From: Archaeoglobaceae archaeon
Lineage (GTDB): Archaea > Halobacteriota > Archaeoglobi > Archaeoglobales > Archaeoglobaceae
Reading direction: 5' to 3'
Length of the DNA: 50,474 nt
Assembly: GCA_026986375.1 (NCBI GenBank)
Contig: JALSOQ010000006.1
Coordinates: 1-50,474, forward strand
Part shown: piece by piece, positions 33,637 through 42,843 of the stretch
Position numbering within the stretch: the stretch's first letter is position 1
Layout: each line of letters starts with the position of its first letter
The notes under the pieces: generated by a model
Database searches by the model: none
What the model saw: only the letters and a program-made list of their open reading frames with translations
What the model was told of the DNA's origin: nothing
Translations under genes and position numbers: made by a program

Positions 33637-33777
33637 GTTAACGATATTCAGCCCAGAAAGAAAGTTGCACCCGATTTAACAATAGTCTATAAGGGAGGGA
33701 ATAGATGACCGTAAAGAAGGAGAAATACCGTAAATTATTTATGCGAACGAATGGTTTTAAATGATGGGGGTGAACGA

Positions 33778-34122
33778 ATGCCAGAATTAGAGGTAAAAGG
33801 TAAGAAGCTTAAGCTCGACGAAGACGGTTTTCTGCAGGACTGGGAGGAATGGGACGAAGAAGTTGCGGAGGCTTTGGCTAAAGACACGAGGTTCGGTCCG
33901 GCTATCGAGTTGACGGAAGAGCACTGGAAAATTATAAAATACATTAGAGAATACTTCCTGAAGTACGGTGTCGCTCCGCCGATAAGAATGCTCGTAAAGT
34001 TCTGCAAGAAGGAAGTAAACCCGAACTGCGACTTGCAGTACATCTACAAACTGTTCCCGCAAGGACCAGCTAAGGACGCTTGTAGAATTGCCGGATTGCC
34101 GAAGCCAACCGGCTGTGTCTAA
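33778..34122 (+). CDS. dsrC: DsrC sulfur-carrier protein
   Basis: 114 aa from the ATG at 33778, chosen because a strong ribosome site GGGGGTG lies at 33766-33772. DsrC receives sulfur from DsrAB as a trisulfide on its swinging C-terminal arm. Both conserved cysteines are present: Cys102 in KDACRIAG and Cys113 in TGC, ten residues apart. That marks a true DsrC, not a TusE-only homologue. A TATA-like AAATTATTTATG at 33732-33743 fits a start about 15 nt ahead of the codon. It is divergent from dsrO and followed by T-rich DNA. Confidence 0.94.
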   Translation: MPELEVKGKKLKLDEDGFLQDWEEWDEEVAEALAKDTRFGPAIELTEEHWKIIKYIREYFLKYGVAPPIRMLVKFCKKEVNPNCDLQYIYKLFPQGPAKDACRIAGLPKPTGCV

Positions 34123-34125
34123 CCA

Positions 34126-34140
34126 CTTTTATTTTTAATT
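34126..34140 (+). terminator. T-rich terminator after dsrC
   Basis: CTTTTATTTTTAATT follows the dsrC stop within a few bases, the usual form of an archaeal intrinsic terminator. Confidence 0.45.
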
Positions 34141-34200
34141 ATACGACATTTATATTCAAAGAAACTTTTTCAACTTCCCGAAATTTTCACGATTTATTAT

Positions 34201-35574
34201 TTATATATCTTCACGTTTAAACGACTTGGCGACTTCCAAGAACCTTTCAACCATCTTCGGATACGATAGGATGTGAACGTGGATATAGTTCGCGAGCGTG
34301 TTCTTCTTTACAACGCCGTCGTGCTTTCCATCTATCCCCTTACCCCTTTCGACCCTGTAAGCGAAGTCCAGTTTTCCTGTCGGAATTACCTTAGAATAAT
34401 GAAACTCGTGTCCGACGATCGAATCTCCCTCCTCGCTCACGACGTTCGATCTCACAACTCTGTAAACGCAGTATCCTAAAGCCTGAAATCTATCGTGCAT
34501 TTCGGTTTTAAAGGGAAAGAATCCGATCATTTCGTATTCATCGCCGTTCACAACTATGCTTTCTCCCAAGAACATCAACCCCCCGCATTCCGCGTAGACT
34601 GGCCTTCCAGAATAGCAGAACTCATATACATCCTTTCTGAACGAATAGTTTTTCTCGAGTTCCTCAGCGAATACTTCTGGAAAACCTCCGCCTATGTATA
34701 GCGCATCCACATCCGGTAGCTTTCTGTCCCTTAAAGAATCTATTACTACAACTTCTGCCTTGGCGGAGAGTGCGTCGATGTTGTCCTGATAGTAGAACGA
34801 GAACGGTTTGTCCCTTATTACGCCGACCCTAATCCCAGTTCGTTCGTGCGAAAACAGAGGATTCTCATTCACTTCATCGATTTCTGGAGCGTTTCGAGCC
34901 ACTTTCAGTATGGAATCTATATCAACATATTTTTCAACGATTTCGGCGAGGAAATCGAGTAAGTTTTCGAGCTCCTCCCTTTCATGCGCCGGAACGAGAC
35001 CCAAATGCCGATACGGCATGTCCACTTTCTCCCTCGGAATTACGCCAAAAACCCTCATCTTCGCGAGACTTTCGACTGCTGTCCTTACTTTCCTCGCGTG
35101 CCTTGGATTACCCACCCTATTCAATATCACGCCTTCTATGTCCACATCGGGATCGAAAAGCTTGTAACCTAAAAGGGCCGCCGCTAAACTTCTGTTTATT
35201 CTTTCAGCATCTGCTATCAGTATTACGGGAGCTCTCAAAATCTTAGCAACTCTAGCCGTGCTACCCTTCTCATCGACACCGTCGTGAGAATCGTATAAAC
35301 CCGTTTTTCCCTCTATTATCGCAATATCGGCACCCTTAAAGTTTCTCTCGAAAGTCTCAATCAAATCAGCCTCGCTAAGCATGAAGTCGTCGAGGTTGCG
35401 GGAATACCTACCCGTCGCGTAGTAGTGATATATCGGATCTATGAAATCCGGTCCCACCTTGTATGGCTGAACGACATATCCTCTGTTGCTCAGAGCTCTC
35501 ATCAGACCTATAGATATCGTCGTCTTTCCTATCTTACTCTTTACACCCGCTATTACGATTCGGGGTATGTCCAT
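34201..35574 (-). CDS. cobyrinate a,c-diamide synthase family amidase (CbiA/CfbB/DsrN type)
   Basis: 457 aa. The N-terminal P-loop ATPase domain begins GVKSKIGKTTISIGLMRAL; the C-terminal glutaminase-like domain has YAECGGLMFLGE with the nucleophile Cys and HEFHYSKV. The family amidates acetate side chains of tetrapyrroles: cobyrinate, Ni-sirohydrochlorin or siroheme. Lying between dsrC and a dsrMK-like pair, it may be DsrN, which makes siroamide for sulfite reductase. No other cobalamin genes are near. Specificity cannot be read from the sequence. Confidence 0.88.
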   Translation of the reverse strand: MDIPRIVIAGVKSKIGKTTISIGLMRALSNRGYVVQPYKVGPDFIDPIYHYYATGRYSRNLDDFMLSEADLIETFERNFKGADIAIIEGKTGLYDSHDGVDEKGSTARVAKILRAPVILIADAERINRSLAAALLGYKLFDPDVDIEGVILNRVGNPRHARKVRTAVESLAKMRVFGVIPREKVDMPYRHLGLVPAHEREELENLLDFLAEIVEKYVDIDSILKVARNAPEIDEVNENPLFSHERTGIRVGVIRDKPFSFYYQDNIDALSAKAEVVVIDSLRDRKLPDVDALYIGGGFPEVFAEELEKNYSFRKDVYEFCYSGRPVYAECGGLMFLGESIVVNGDEYEMIGFFPFKTEMHDRFQALGYCVYRVVRSNVVSEEGDSIVGHEFHYSKVIPTGKLDFAYRVERGKGIDGKHDGVVKKNTLANYIHVHILSYPKMVERFLEVAKSFKREDI

Positions 35575-35682
35575 CTGAAAGGAATGCTCGAATTGATTAG
35601 AAACGCTTTTCGGATTAATTTAACGAAAATAAAAAACCTTATATAGGATATAATAATGATAAATCGGAGAGGTGATGCGCAA

Positions 35683-36606
35683 ATGCTGAACGCTCTGCAG
35701 ATTTCTTCATATGTGTCCTTTGCAATTTTCGTAATAGTTGTGCTGTGGAAATTCATCAAATATGCAACGATGCCCATTCATCTCAGATGGGAACTCTACC
35801 CGGTTCCGCACGAACCGGAACATGAACACGGCGGTAGCTTCTTCGAATACCAGAACATATGGAAACTGGAAAGGAAGCACGATAAGATGAACGAGCTTAA
35901 GGAGATGCTGGAGGAGATGCTGTTCATAAAGAGGATGTTCCAGAACAAGAGGGATCTATGGGTGGTTTCTTGGCCATTCCATGCTGGAATATACCTGATA
36001 CTCGTCTGGATGGCTCTGCTGTTCGTTAGGGCTTTGTTAGTATTGGCGGGAGTTCAGAGCCTGCTTCCGATAGCGGATGCGTTAATCATGATCACCGGTG
36101 CGATAGGAGTAATAGCCGCCACATTGGGTTGCCTTGGACTACTCGCTAAGAGGGTCGGAAGCTGGGAACTCAGGGAATACAGCGCTGGTGTAGAGGTTTT
36201 CAACCTGCTATTCGCCTTGGTAGTCCTGCTTACGGGGCTGTTCGCTTGGATAAAGTTCGATCCTAACTTCGACATAGCGAAGGAATACATGCTCAGCCTC
36301 GTTTCTTTCGGCTCCTATCCGATGCCACCGTTGCCGAAGCCGATACTGATTCACCTCATACTCCTCGAACTGCTCTTCGTATACATCCCGTTCACGAAGC
36401 TCGCGCACTACATAGGCAAATACTACACCTTCCACAAGGTCCTTTGGGAGGACGAGATCAACAAGCCGGGTAGCGAAGTGGAGAAGAAAGTAAGGAGGTG
36501 TTTGCAGTTCAGAGTGGGCTGGTCCGCCCCGCATTTTGCCGGAAGGACTTGGGCTGAAGAGGCGATAAATCCTAAGTTGGACGTTATTGAGAGGTGGAAG
36601 CCATGA
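35683..36606 (+). CDS. second DsrM/HdrE-like membrane cytochrome b
   Basis: 307 aa from the ATG at 35683, preceded by the ribosome site GGAGAGGTG (35669-35677) and the TATA-like CTTATATAGG (35639-35648). An N-terminal helix is followed by a long cytoplasmic loop (about residues 35-95) and then five more helices with His in WPFHAGIYLILV and ILIHLILLELLF as candidate heme ligands. It overlaps the DsrK-like gene by 13 nt. With that protein it forms a two-subunit, HdrDE-like quinol-linked complex without J, O or P partners. Confidence 0.85.
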   Translation: MLNALQISSYVSFAIFVIVVLWKFIKYATMPIHLRWELYPVPHEPEHEHGGSFFEYQNIWKLERKHDKMNELKEMLEEMLFIKRMFQNKRDLWVVSWPFHAGIYLILVWMALLFVRALLVLAGVQSLLPIADALIMITGAIGVIAATLGCLGLLAKRVGSWELREYSAGVEVFNLLFALVVLLTGLFAWIKFDPNFDIAKEYMLSLVSFGSYPMPPLPKPILIHLILLELLFVYIPFTKLAHYIGKYYTFHKVLWEDEINKPGSEVEKKVRRCLQFRVGWSAPHFAGRTWAEEAINPKLDVIERWKP

Positions 36607-38210
36607 CGAAGGAGGTTGGTATTAAGGATATTTCCAAGCCGTCGAAACAGTTGATAAAGCTTAGGCTTGAGGATCTGATGAAATTACCCCCGCCATACGA
36701 TAAGCCGGGAGAGGAACCTCCGCTTACCGAGCCGAAGGAGGAGTGGAGGGAAAGGTATATCACCGAACTCGATGGATACATAGCGATAGATATTCCGTTC
36801 GATAAACCTAAGAATAAAGATGAGGAACAAAGGCTCGTCCAGAGGTTTTTGGAAGGATTGAAGAAGCTCTTGGATAAGGAGAACAACTGGACTTTCCTCC
36901 AGCCTTTACTGCTTTCGCTCGAATACTGTGCGAAATGTCAGACATGCAACGAGGCTTGTCCGATCTATTTGGCGAGCGGAAGGAAGGAGATCTACAGACC
37001 CACTTACAGAAGTGAAGTTCTGAGGAGGATCTGGAAGAAGTATCTAACCCCGGCCGGAAAGATCTTCGGGAAGTTCGTGAGTGGAGATATAGAACTCAAC
37101 TGGTACACAATCGCAAGGCTTGCCGAATTGGCTTACAGGTGCACTCTGTGCAGGAGATGCACTCAGGTTTGTCCGATAGGCGTGGACAACGGTCTGATTG
37201 CCCATGAGATCAGAAAGCTTTTCAGTCAGGAGATGGGTGTGGCACCTAAGCCTTTGCACGAACTGGGAACCGTCCAGCAACTCAAGGTAGGATCCTCGAC
37301 AGCTTTGACTCCAGAAGGATTCAAGGACATAATCGAATTCATAGAGGATGATATAAAGGAAAGGACTGGCAAGAACATAAAGATACCCGTAGACGAGAAG
37401 GGAGCGGACATACTGCTGATACACAACGCAGGAGAATACCTGAGCTGGCCCGAAAATCCGGCTGCGTTTGCCATAATATTCGAAGAGGCCGGAATAAGCT
37501 GGACTTTGAGCAGCGAACTTGTAGGATACGATGCGGTCAACTACGGAGTTTGGTATGACGACGTCCAGCTTGCGAGGATCGCGATGAAGCACGTTGAGGT
37601 TGCAAGGAAGCTCGACGTGAACAGGATTGTGGTTGGAGAGTGCGGTCATGCACACAAGGCTCTGTGCGTAGTCGCCGACAGAATTTTAGTGGATGAGTAC
37701 AACATTCCAAGAGAAAGTTGCATGCCGATACTTTGGGACATAGTTAGAAAGAAAAAGCTCAACTTGGATCCTGAGAAGAACAACTTCCCAGTCACTCTGC
37801 ACGATCCGTGCAACATGGTCAGGCTCATGGGTATAGTCGAGCCTCAGAGGAAGATTCTGAGGGAGATTTGCCCGCAGTTCAGGGAGATGGAGCCACACGG
37901 CGTTTACAACTACTGCTGTGGAGGTGGAAGCGGGTTCGCAATAATGACTTCGATGAACTTCCCGGAGTGGAGGAACAAGGTTGCCACGAGGATGAAGTTC
38001 AAGCAGATACTAACGGCATTCCAAGACTGCATAGATCCGAGCATCAAGAAATACGTGTGTGCACCGTGCTCGAACTGCAAGGGTGCAATTAGAGACATGC
38101 TCGACCACTATCAGGCTACGATGAAGTGCGGTATATACTACGGAGGCCTCGTCGAGCTTATTGTGAACGCTATGGTAGACATCGAGGAACCGTTCATAGA
38201 AATGTTCTAA
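36594..38210 (+). CDS. second DsrK/HdrD-like iron-sulfur protein
   Basis: 538 aa; initiation could be at 36594 or at the next ATG (36603). Two [4Fe-4S] motifs (CAKCQTCNEACPIY near 103; CTLCRRCTQVCPIG near 183) precede CCG-type elements: HDPCNMVRLMG, YNYCCGGGSGF and VCAPCSNCKGA. Unlike DsrK at 28826 it keeps the full Cys set expected for the non-cubane catalytic cluster of HdrD. A disulfide-reductase-like role with menaquinol, perhaps on DsrC trisulfide or another thiol, is inferred. Confidence 0.88.
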   Translation: MEAMTKEVGIKDISKPSKQLIKLRLEDLMKLPPPYDKPGEEPPLTEPKEEWRERYITELDGYIAIDIPFDKPKNKDEEQRLVQRFLEGLKKLLDKENNWTFLQPLLLSLEYCAKCQTCNEACPIYLASGRKEIYRPTYRSEVLRRIWKKYLTPAGKIFGKFVSGDIELNWYTIARLAELAYRCTLCRRCTQVCPIGVDNGLIAHEIRKLFSQEMGVAPKPLHELGTVQQLKVGSSTALTPEGFKDIIEFIEDDIKERTGKNIKIPVDEKGADILLIHNAGEYLSWPENPAAFAIIFEEAGISWTLSSELVGYDAVNYGVWYDDVQLARIAMKHVEVARKLDVNRIVVGECGHAHKALCVVADRILVDEYNIPRESCMPILWDIVRKKKLNLDPEKNNFPVTLHDPCNMVRLMGIVEPQRKILREICPQFREMEPHGVYNYCCGGGSGFAIMTSMNFPEWRNKVATRMKFKQILTAFQDCIDPSIKKYVCAPCSNCKGAIRDMLDHYQATMKCGIYYGGLVELIVNAMVDIEEPFIEMF

Positions 38211-38219
38211 CCATTTTTT

Positions 38220-38951
38220 ATGAAGGTCGTATTTCATCCCGATTATCTAAAAGTATACGCGAACGATCCCGCGGCATCCAAGGGAAGGTTGGAGTGCATT
38301 TTAGAGGAGATCGAAAAGGACTACGAGTTCGTAACTCCAACCCCGGCAAAGCTCGAAGATGTTTTGCTCGTCCACACACCGGAATACGTAGAAGAAGTTA
38401 AGGAGTCGGGAGTCTACGACATAGCAGTTTTGGCAGTCGGAGGAGCTATAACGGCATCAAAAATAGCGATTGAAGAGCCAGCGTTCGCTCTTATAAGGCC
38501 TCCCGGACATCACGCGAGCCCAGACAGAGGATGGGGATTCTGCTACTTCAACAATGTGGCCATATCTGTTAGGAAACTCATGCGTGAAGATCTGATAAAA
38601 AGGGCGGTAATAGTAGACTTCGACCTTCACTTTGGCGACGGGACGGCAAACGCGTTTTGCATGGATAAGAGAGTAGTTTACCATCACATGCCCGGGGATG
38701 ATATATCGAGCATAGAAGACGTGCTGAAGACTGTAGAATACGACATAATAGCTGTTTCAGCCGGATTCGACAAGCACAAGATGGATTGGGGATACTACTT
38801 GGAGACGGAGGATTACATGGAGATCGGAAGGATCATAAAGGAATACGCCGAAGAAAACTGCTTTGGAAGGAGATATGCCGTCTTGGAAGGAGGTTACAAC
38901 TGTAAAGTTTTGGGAAAGAACGTAAAAGCTTTTTTAAAAGGGTTCGAATGA
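38220..38951 (+). CDS. histone deacetylase superfamily protein
   Basis: 243 aa with the zinc-dependent arginase/deacetylase fold. RPPGHHASPDRGWGFCYFNN near residue 92 holds the catalytic His pair. DFDLHFGDGT near 138 and SAGFDKH near 181 hold the zinc-binding Asp/His residues. YAVLEGGYN near 221 completes the family pattern. Substrates of archaeal members include acetylated proteins, polyamines or acetoin-type compounds. It starts 9 nt after the stop of the previous gene. Confidence 0.88.
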   Translation: MKVVFHPDYLKVYANDPAASKGRLECILEEIEKDYEFVTPTPAKLEDVLLVHTPEYVEEVKESGVYDIAVLAVGGAITASKIAIEEPAFALIRPPGHHASPDRGWGFCYFNNVAISVRKLMREDLIKRAVIVDFDLHFGDGTANAFCMDKRVVYHHMPGDDISSIEDVLKTVEYDIIAVSAGFDKHKMDWGYYLETEDYMEIGRIIKEYAEENCFGRRYAVLEGGYNCKVLGKNVKAFLKGFE

Positions 38952-38990
38952 GCAAAATACTTATCAATTCTTGCCAATCCTTGACAAAGC

Positions 38991-40283
38991 ATGAAAAAGG
39001 TAGTGATGGGCGAGGAGTTTCTGCCAAAAAGGTGGTATAACATAGTTCCCGATCTGCCGGAGCAACTTCCACCTCCTCTGCATCCCGTAACGAAGGAGCC
39101 AGTAAAGCCCGAAGACTTGAAACCAATTTTTCCGAAGGCTTTGATAGACCAAGAGTTCTCTGAGGAGCGATGGATTCGGATTCCCGAAGAGGTTAGGGAA
39201 GTTTACACCATATGGCGTCCCACCCCTCTGATTCGCGCTGAGAGACTTGAGAGGGCTTTGAAGACTCCGGCGAGGATCTACTTCAAGTTCGAGGGAGTAA
39301 GTCCTCCGGGGAGCCACAAGCCGAATACGGCGGTTGCTCAGGCGTATTACAACGCTAAGGAAGGAGTGGAGAGGCTAACGACGGAAACCGGAGCGGGACA
39401 GTGGGGATCCGCCTTGTGCTTCGCAACCAAGCTCTTCGACCTGAAGTGCACGGTTTACATGGTAAAGGTGAGCTACTATCAAAAGCCCTACAGAAGGGTT
39501 CTGATGGAAACTTGGGGAGGGGAAGTTATTCCGTCTCCGAGCGATAGGACCGAAGTGGGGAGGAAGATACTTGAAAAGGATCCCGACAACCCCGGAAGCT
39601 TGGGGATAGCGATAAGCGAGGCGATAGAGGATGCGGTAAAGCACGACGACACGAACTACAGCTTGGGAAGCGTTCTTAATCATGTTCTGTTGCATCAGAC
39701 GGTCATAGGGCTTGAGGCGAAGAAGCAACTCGAACTTCTGGATGAGAAGCCGGACGTAATCGTGGGTTGCGTCGGCGGAGGGAGCAACTTTGCCGGTTTG
39801 TGTTATCCGTTCGTAAGGGATGCGATGAAGGACGGGATAAAGATTATAGCCGTCGAGCCAACAGCATGCCCGACTCTCACGAAGGGAGAATACAGATACG
39901 ACTACGGAGATACGGCCGGTTTAACGCCACTCCTCAAGATGTTCACGCTCGGCCACGACTTCATACCGCCCCCGATACACGCCGGAGGTCTGAGGTATCA
40001 CGGCGACGCTCCCACTCTCTGCATTCTCGTCAAGCACGGAATAATAGAGGCGAGGGCCGTAAGCCAGATTCCGACGTTCGAAGCGGGGGTTCTGTTCGCG
40101 AGAACCGAGGGAATAGTTCCGGCTCCGGAGACGAATCACGCGATAAGGGTGGTGATAGATGAGGCTCTGAAGGCGAAGGAGGAGGGTGAGGAGAAAGTTA
40201 TTCTTTTCAACTTCAGCGGGCACGGTCTATTGGATCTAAAGGCATACGACGATTACCTGAGCGGAAAGCTTCAGGACACGTGA
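38991..40283 (+). CDS. trpB2: tryptophan synthase beta chain-like protein TrpB2
   Basis: 430 aa, the long TrpB2 form that works without TrpA coupling and condenses indole with serine or phosphoserine. The PLP Lys lies in [13 protein letters not shown] (about residue 111), with [12 protein letters not shown], the phosphate-binding [12 protein letters not shown] and a C-terminal [12 protein letters not shown]. The N-terminal extension with many prolines is typical of TrpB2. A TATA-like ATACTTATC at 38956-38964 precedes it. No other trp gene is in the window. Confidence 0.93.
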   Translation: MKKVVMGEEFLPKRWYNIVPDLPEQLPPPLHPVTKEPVKPEDLKPIFPKALIDQEFSEERWIRIPEEVREVYTIWRPTPLIRAERLERALKTPARIYFKFEGVSPPGSHKPNTAVAQAYYNAKEGVERLTTETGAGQWGSALCFATKLFDLKCTVYMVKVSYYQKPYRRVLMETWGGEVIPSPSDRTEVGRKILEKDPDNPGSLGIAISEAIEDAVKHDDTNYSLGSVLNHVLLHQTVIGLEAKKQLELLDEKPDVIVGCVGGGSNFAGLCYPFVRDAMKDGIKIIAVEPTACPTLTKGEYRYDYGDTAGLTPLLKMFTLGHDFIPPPIHAGGLRYHGDAPTLCILVKHGIIEARAVSQIPTFEAGVLFARTEGIVPAPETNHAIRVVIDEALKAKEEGEEKVILFNFSGHGLLDLKAYDDYLSGKLQDT

Positions 40284-40811
40284 TTACAAATTCAGTTCAA
40301 TTCCTTTCCTTTTTAGAATTGATCTGCATCTCTCGCAGAACTTCCAATCCTTGAGATCCGTGTCTATTATCGAGTTGGAGAAATGCATGACGCACTTGGG
40401 ATCGTTGCAGTGCAACAACCCCAAAACGTGCCCTATCTCGTGCATGGCCTCCTTCAGTGCTCTCAACTTCAGCAGATCTATGTCGGGTTTTTCACCATAG
40501 AATTCGGGCCTTAGCCTGTGGAGGGATATTATCGCCCTGTTTCCCCCCACCTCCGCCTCCCCGAAAACGAAGTTCAGCCCATCCGCATAAAGATCGACTT
40601 CCGTAACGCCCAAAACTACTTCGCATAGAGGCGTTAACTTGAACAGTATTTTCGTAGATTCGAACTGATTCCTTATAGGATCGTATGCGTCCATCGGAAC
40701 TTCCATCGGTATCAGAACTTTACAGCATCCGAAGACCTTTCTCAAAGTATCCCTGAGGAAGGATACCACATCCCCATCAACCCTTCCAATCGGCCTTATG
40801 CAGAGATCCAT
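40284..40811 (-). CDS. amzA: archaemetzincin
   Basis: 175-aa metalloprotease. The zinc site is HEIGHVLGLLHC (about residues 129-140) followed by CVMHFSNSI, which supplies the metzincin Met-turn. A second zinc is bound by the CxxC in CERCRSIL and the Cys in HCNDPKC. These features match archaemetzincins, whose substrates in archaea are unknown. It converges on trpB2 with no gap and follows tatC by 4 nt. Confidence 0.93.
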   Translation of the reverse strand: MDLCIRPIGRVDGDVVSFLRDTLRKVFGCCKVLIPMEVPMDAYDPIRNQFESTKILFKLTPLCEVVLGVTEVDLYADGLNFVFGEAEVGGNRAIISLHRLRPEFYGEKPDIDLLKLRALKEAMHEIGHVLGLLHCNDPKCVMHFSNSIIDTDLKDWKFCERCRSILKRKGIELNL

Positions 40812-40815
40812 ACCA

Positions 40816-41550
40816 TCACCCCTTTCCGTATAACACTCTGATAACGATCATGCTTATTTCGAAGAAAGCAACCATAGGAACTGCAACCATCAACTGCGTG
40901 AAAACATCGGGAGGAGTTATCGCCGCGCCAATAACGAAGAACGCAACGTATAAGTGCCTCCTGTAATACTGCAGGGTTTCGTATTTTACTATTCCGTTTC
41001 CGACGAGTATGCACATTATTAGAGGCATCTCGAAGACGAAACCAAATACAACGAGCATTAAAACAACGAATCCTACGAAGTCAGAAATTGTGTAGTATGC
41101 GAGAGCCCCCTGCTGGACGGCGAGTTCGTATAGAAACTTCATGAAAAGGGGTAGCATTATCACGTAACCGTAAGCGACTCCGCAGACAAACAGAATAGCA
41201 CCCACCACCAGATACTTGAAGACCGTAGTCCTGCTTATTCGAACGTTATCCAAGAGGTTTGTCCTCTCTTTCAGAGCTCTGTAAACTGTGTACGCTACGT
41301 AGGGCATAGCGACAGCTATACCCAAGTATAGGGATATCCTGAGTTTCAGCATGAGGGGTTCGAGGGGATACTGGTAGATCAGGTGCGCACCCTTAGGGAG
41401 CAGATCCTCCTTGACCTTCTCTATTATCAGGTCGGTCAGAAACGTGAAGGAGATCGCCCAGACGGACACTATAATCGCTAAAATTCTGATAAGTTTTTTT
41501 CTAATTTCTAAAATGATTTCCGCTATTTCCTTCGCCGTAAGTTCGGACAT
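40816..41550 (-). CDS. tatC: twin-arginine translocase subunit TatC
   Basis: 244 aa from the ATG at 41550 (MSELTAKEIAEIILEIRKKL). Leftward TATA-like GGTTATAAAC at 41571-41580 is about 26 nt upstream, so the longer frame to 41598 is not used. It has about six helices; PYVAYTVYRALKE and FGFVFEMPLIM are typical of TatC. The cytoplasmic N-terminus binds RR signal peptides, such as that on DsrO in this window. TatA is not in view. Confidence 0.93.
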   Translation of the reverse strand: MSELTAKEIAEIILEIRKKLIRILAIIVSVWAISFTFLTDLIIEKVKEDLLPKGAHLIYQYPLEPLMLKLRISLYLGIAVAMPYVAYTVYRALKERTNLLDNVRISRTTVFKYLVVGAILFVCGVAYGYVIMLPLFMKFLYELAVQQGALAYYTISDFVGFVVLMLVVFGFVFEMPLIMCILVGNGIVKYETLQYYRRHLYVAFFVIGAAITPPDVFTQLMVAVPMVAFFEISMIVIRVLYGKG

Positions 41551-41619
41551 CGTAAAGCGGGCGAGGGTTTTGTTTATAACCGTAACCGTTAAATTCAAAT
41601 CAGCTTTCTACCGTTTTAA

Positions 41620-41693
41620 GCCGCCGTGGCTTAGCCTGGTAGAGCGGGTGACTTGTAATCACCAGGTCCCGGGTTCAAATCCCGGCGGCGGCT
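41620..41693 (+). tRNA. tRNA-Thr (anticodon TGT)
   Basis: 74 nt with a complete cloverleaf. The acceptor GCCGCCG (41620-41626) pairs with CGGCGGC (41686-41692), with discriminator T. The D arm has AGCCTGGT, the anticodon stem GGTGA/TCACC encloses CTTGTAA, and the T stem CCGGG/CCCGG encloses TTCAAAT. CCA is not encoded and no intron is present. An AT-rich TTAAATTCAAATC lies about 25-30 nt upstream as promoter. Confidence 0.96.
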
Positions 41694-42244
41694 CTTTTAA
41701 GAACAAAGAAAGAGAAGAAACTCAGGAAAAACGTGAACGCTTCGACCAATTTTAAGTGGGAGAGGGGCATGTATGGATGGGTTCCCAAGAAGTAATCCAT
41801 GAAATCGTTCAGCAGAAGTAAAACCAGCACGAAAAAACACTTTCTGCTGAATCTAACGGATTTTGCGATCGGAATCGCTTCGAGGGCGAGTAGAGCGTGG
41901 GATACGAACATGCAGGAATAGAGCAATCTCCTTTCTGGGCTCAGGAAGTAATCCGCGTATAGTATTATCACGAAGCATGTCCATATCCCGTATTTAAACG
42001 CGTTGCACGATGCGAGGAAGCTCAAAAAATCGTTATTCTTCCCTTTAGCCGTTAGGATCAAAGCTAAGGCAACGAGCAAAGCTGAATTCGGGCAGTCGGG
42101 TATGAACGGCCAAAAGTAGATCGGACTCGACAGCAGTTGGTATTCGTAGTAATACCAGCCGTATATTGCCCCAACGATGTTCACGATCACGATTATCCAT
42201 ACCTTGGGTTTCTCGAAGATCCACTCGAACATCGTATCGAGCAA
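41675..42244 (-). CDS. DUF1405-like integral membrane protein
   Basis: 189 aa with about five to six hydrophobic helices. The N-terminal half (WIIVIVNIVGAIYGWYYYEYQL; YFWPFIPDCPNSALLVALAL; NAFKYGIWTCFVI) matches the DUF1405 family, whose function is unknown. An alternative start is four codons downstream. The last six codons are antisense to the 3' part of the tRNA-Thr gene, so the two overlap by 19 nt. It is divergent from tbp. Confidence 0.8.
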   Translation of the reverse strand: MLDTMFEWIFEKPKVWIIVIVNIVGAIYGWYYYEYQLLSSPIYFWPFIPDCPNSALLVALALILTAKGKNNDFLSFLASCNAFKYGIWTCFVIILYADYFLSPERRLLYSCMFVSHALLALEAIPIAKSVRFSRKCFFVLVLLLLNDFMDYFLGTHPYMPLSHLKLVEAFTFFLSFFSFFVLKRAAAGI

Positions 42245-42288
42245 AGGTATATATAGAGTTTATAAAGTCTATTTAAGGGTGAACCGCT

Positions 42289-42843
42289 ATGAAAAGGGAC
42301 TTTAAAATTAAGATAGAGAATGTAGTAGCCTCCACGCAGATAGGGGAAAACATAGATCTGAATAAAATAGCGAGAGAGATCAAAGATGCCGAATACAAGC
42401 CGAAACAGTTTCCGGGACTGGTTTTAAGAACGAAAGATCCGAAAGCTGCGGCTTTAGTTTTTAGGAGTGGAAAGGTCGTTTGCACCGGATCCAAATCCGT
42501 TGAGGATGCAAGGAGGGCGGTAAAGCAGGTTGTGAAGATAATAGGGAGCTTGGGGATTCCGGTCATAGAAGAACCGGAAGTGAAGGTTCAGAACATCGTA
42601 GCATCGGCGGACTTGGGAGTCGATCTGAACTTAAACGCCATAGCGATAGGATTAGGACTGGAAAACATAGAATACGAACCAGAGCAGTTTCCGGGACTCG
42701 TCTACAGACTCGACAATCCAAGAGTCGTAGTTCTCATTTTCGGATCGGGAAAAATGGTTGTTACGGGAGGAAAAGATCCGGAAGACGCGAGGAAGGCTGT
42801 GGAAAGGATTGCCGAGGAGTTGGAGGCGTTAGGACTAATGTAG
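42289..42843 (+). CDS. tbp: TATA-binding protein
   Basis: 184 aa made of two direct repeats of the TBP half-saddle. Each has IVAS- or VVAS-type, QFPGLV and SGK-V-TG blocks ([29 protein letters not shown]). It nucleates archaeal transcription with TFB. The upstream region has a TATA box GTATATATAG (42247-42256) and a ribosome site GGGTGA, so its mRNA probably has a short leader. Confidence 0.96.
   Translation: MKRDFKIKIENVVASTQIGENIDLNKIAREIKDAEYKPKQFPGLVLRTKDPKAAALVFRSGKVVCTGSKSVEDARRAVKQVVKIIGSLGIPVIEEPEVKVQNIVASADLGVDLNLNAIAIGLGLENIEYEPEQFPGLVYRLDNPRVVVLIFGSGKMVVTGGKDPEDARKAVERIAEELEALGLM

Noticed and set aside
36594-38210. Classifying the second DsrK-like protein as a heterodisulfide reductase for CoM-S-S-CoB
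   Set aside because: The sequence shows only HdrD-like motifs; with sulfur-respiration genes around it, a methanogenic substrate cannot be claimed.
41620-41693. tRNA-Thr as an integration site for the neighbouring genes
   Set aside because: No second copy of the tRNA 3' end and no integrase gene were seen within the window.
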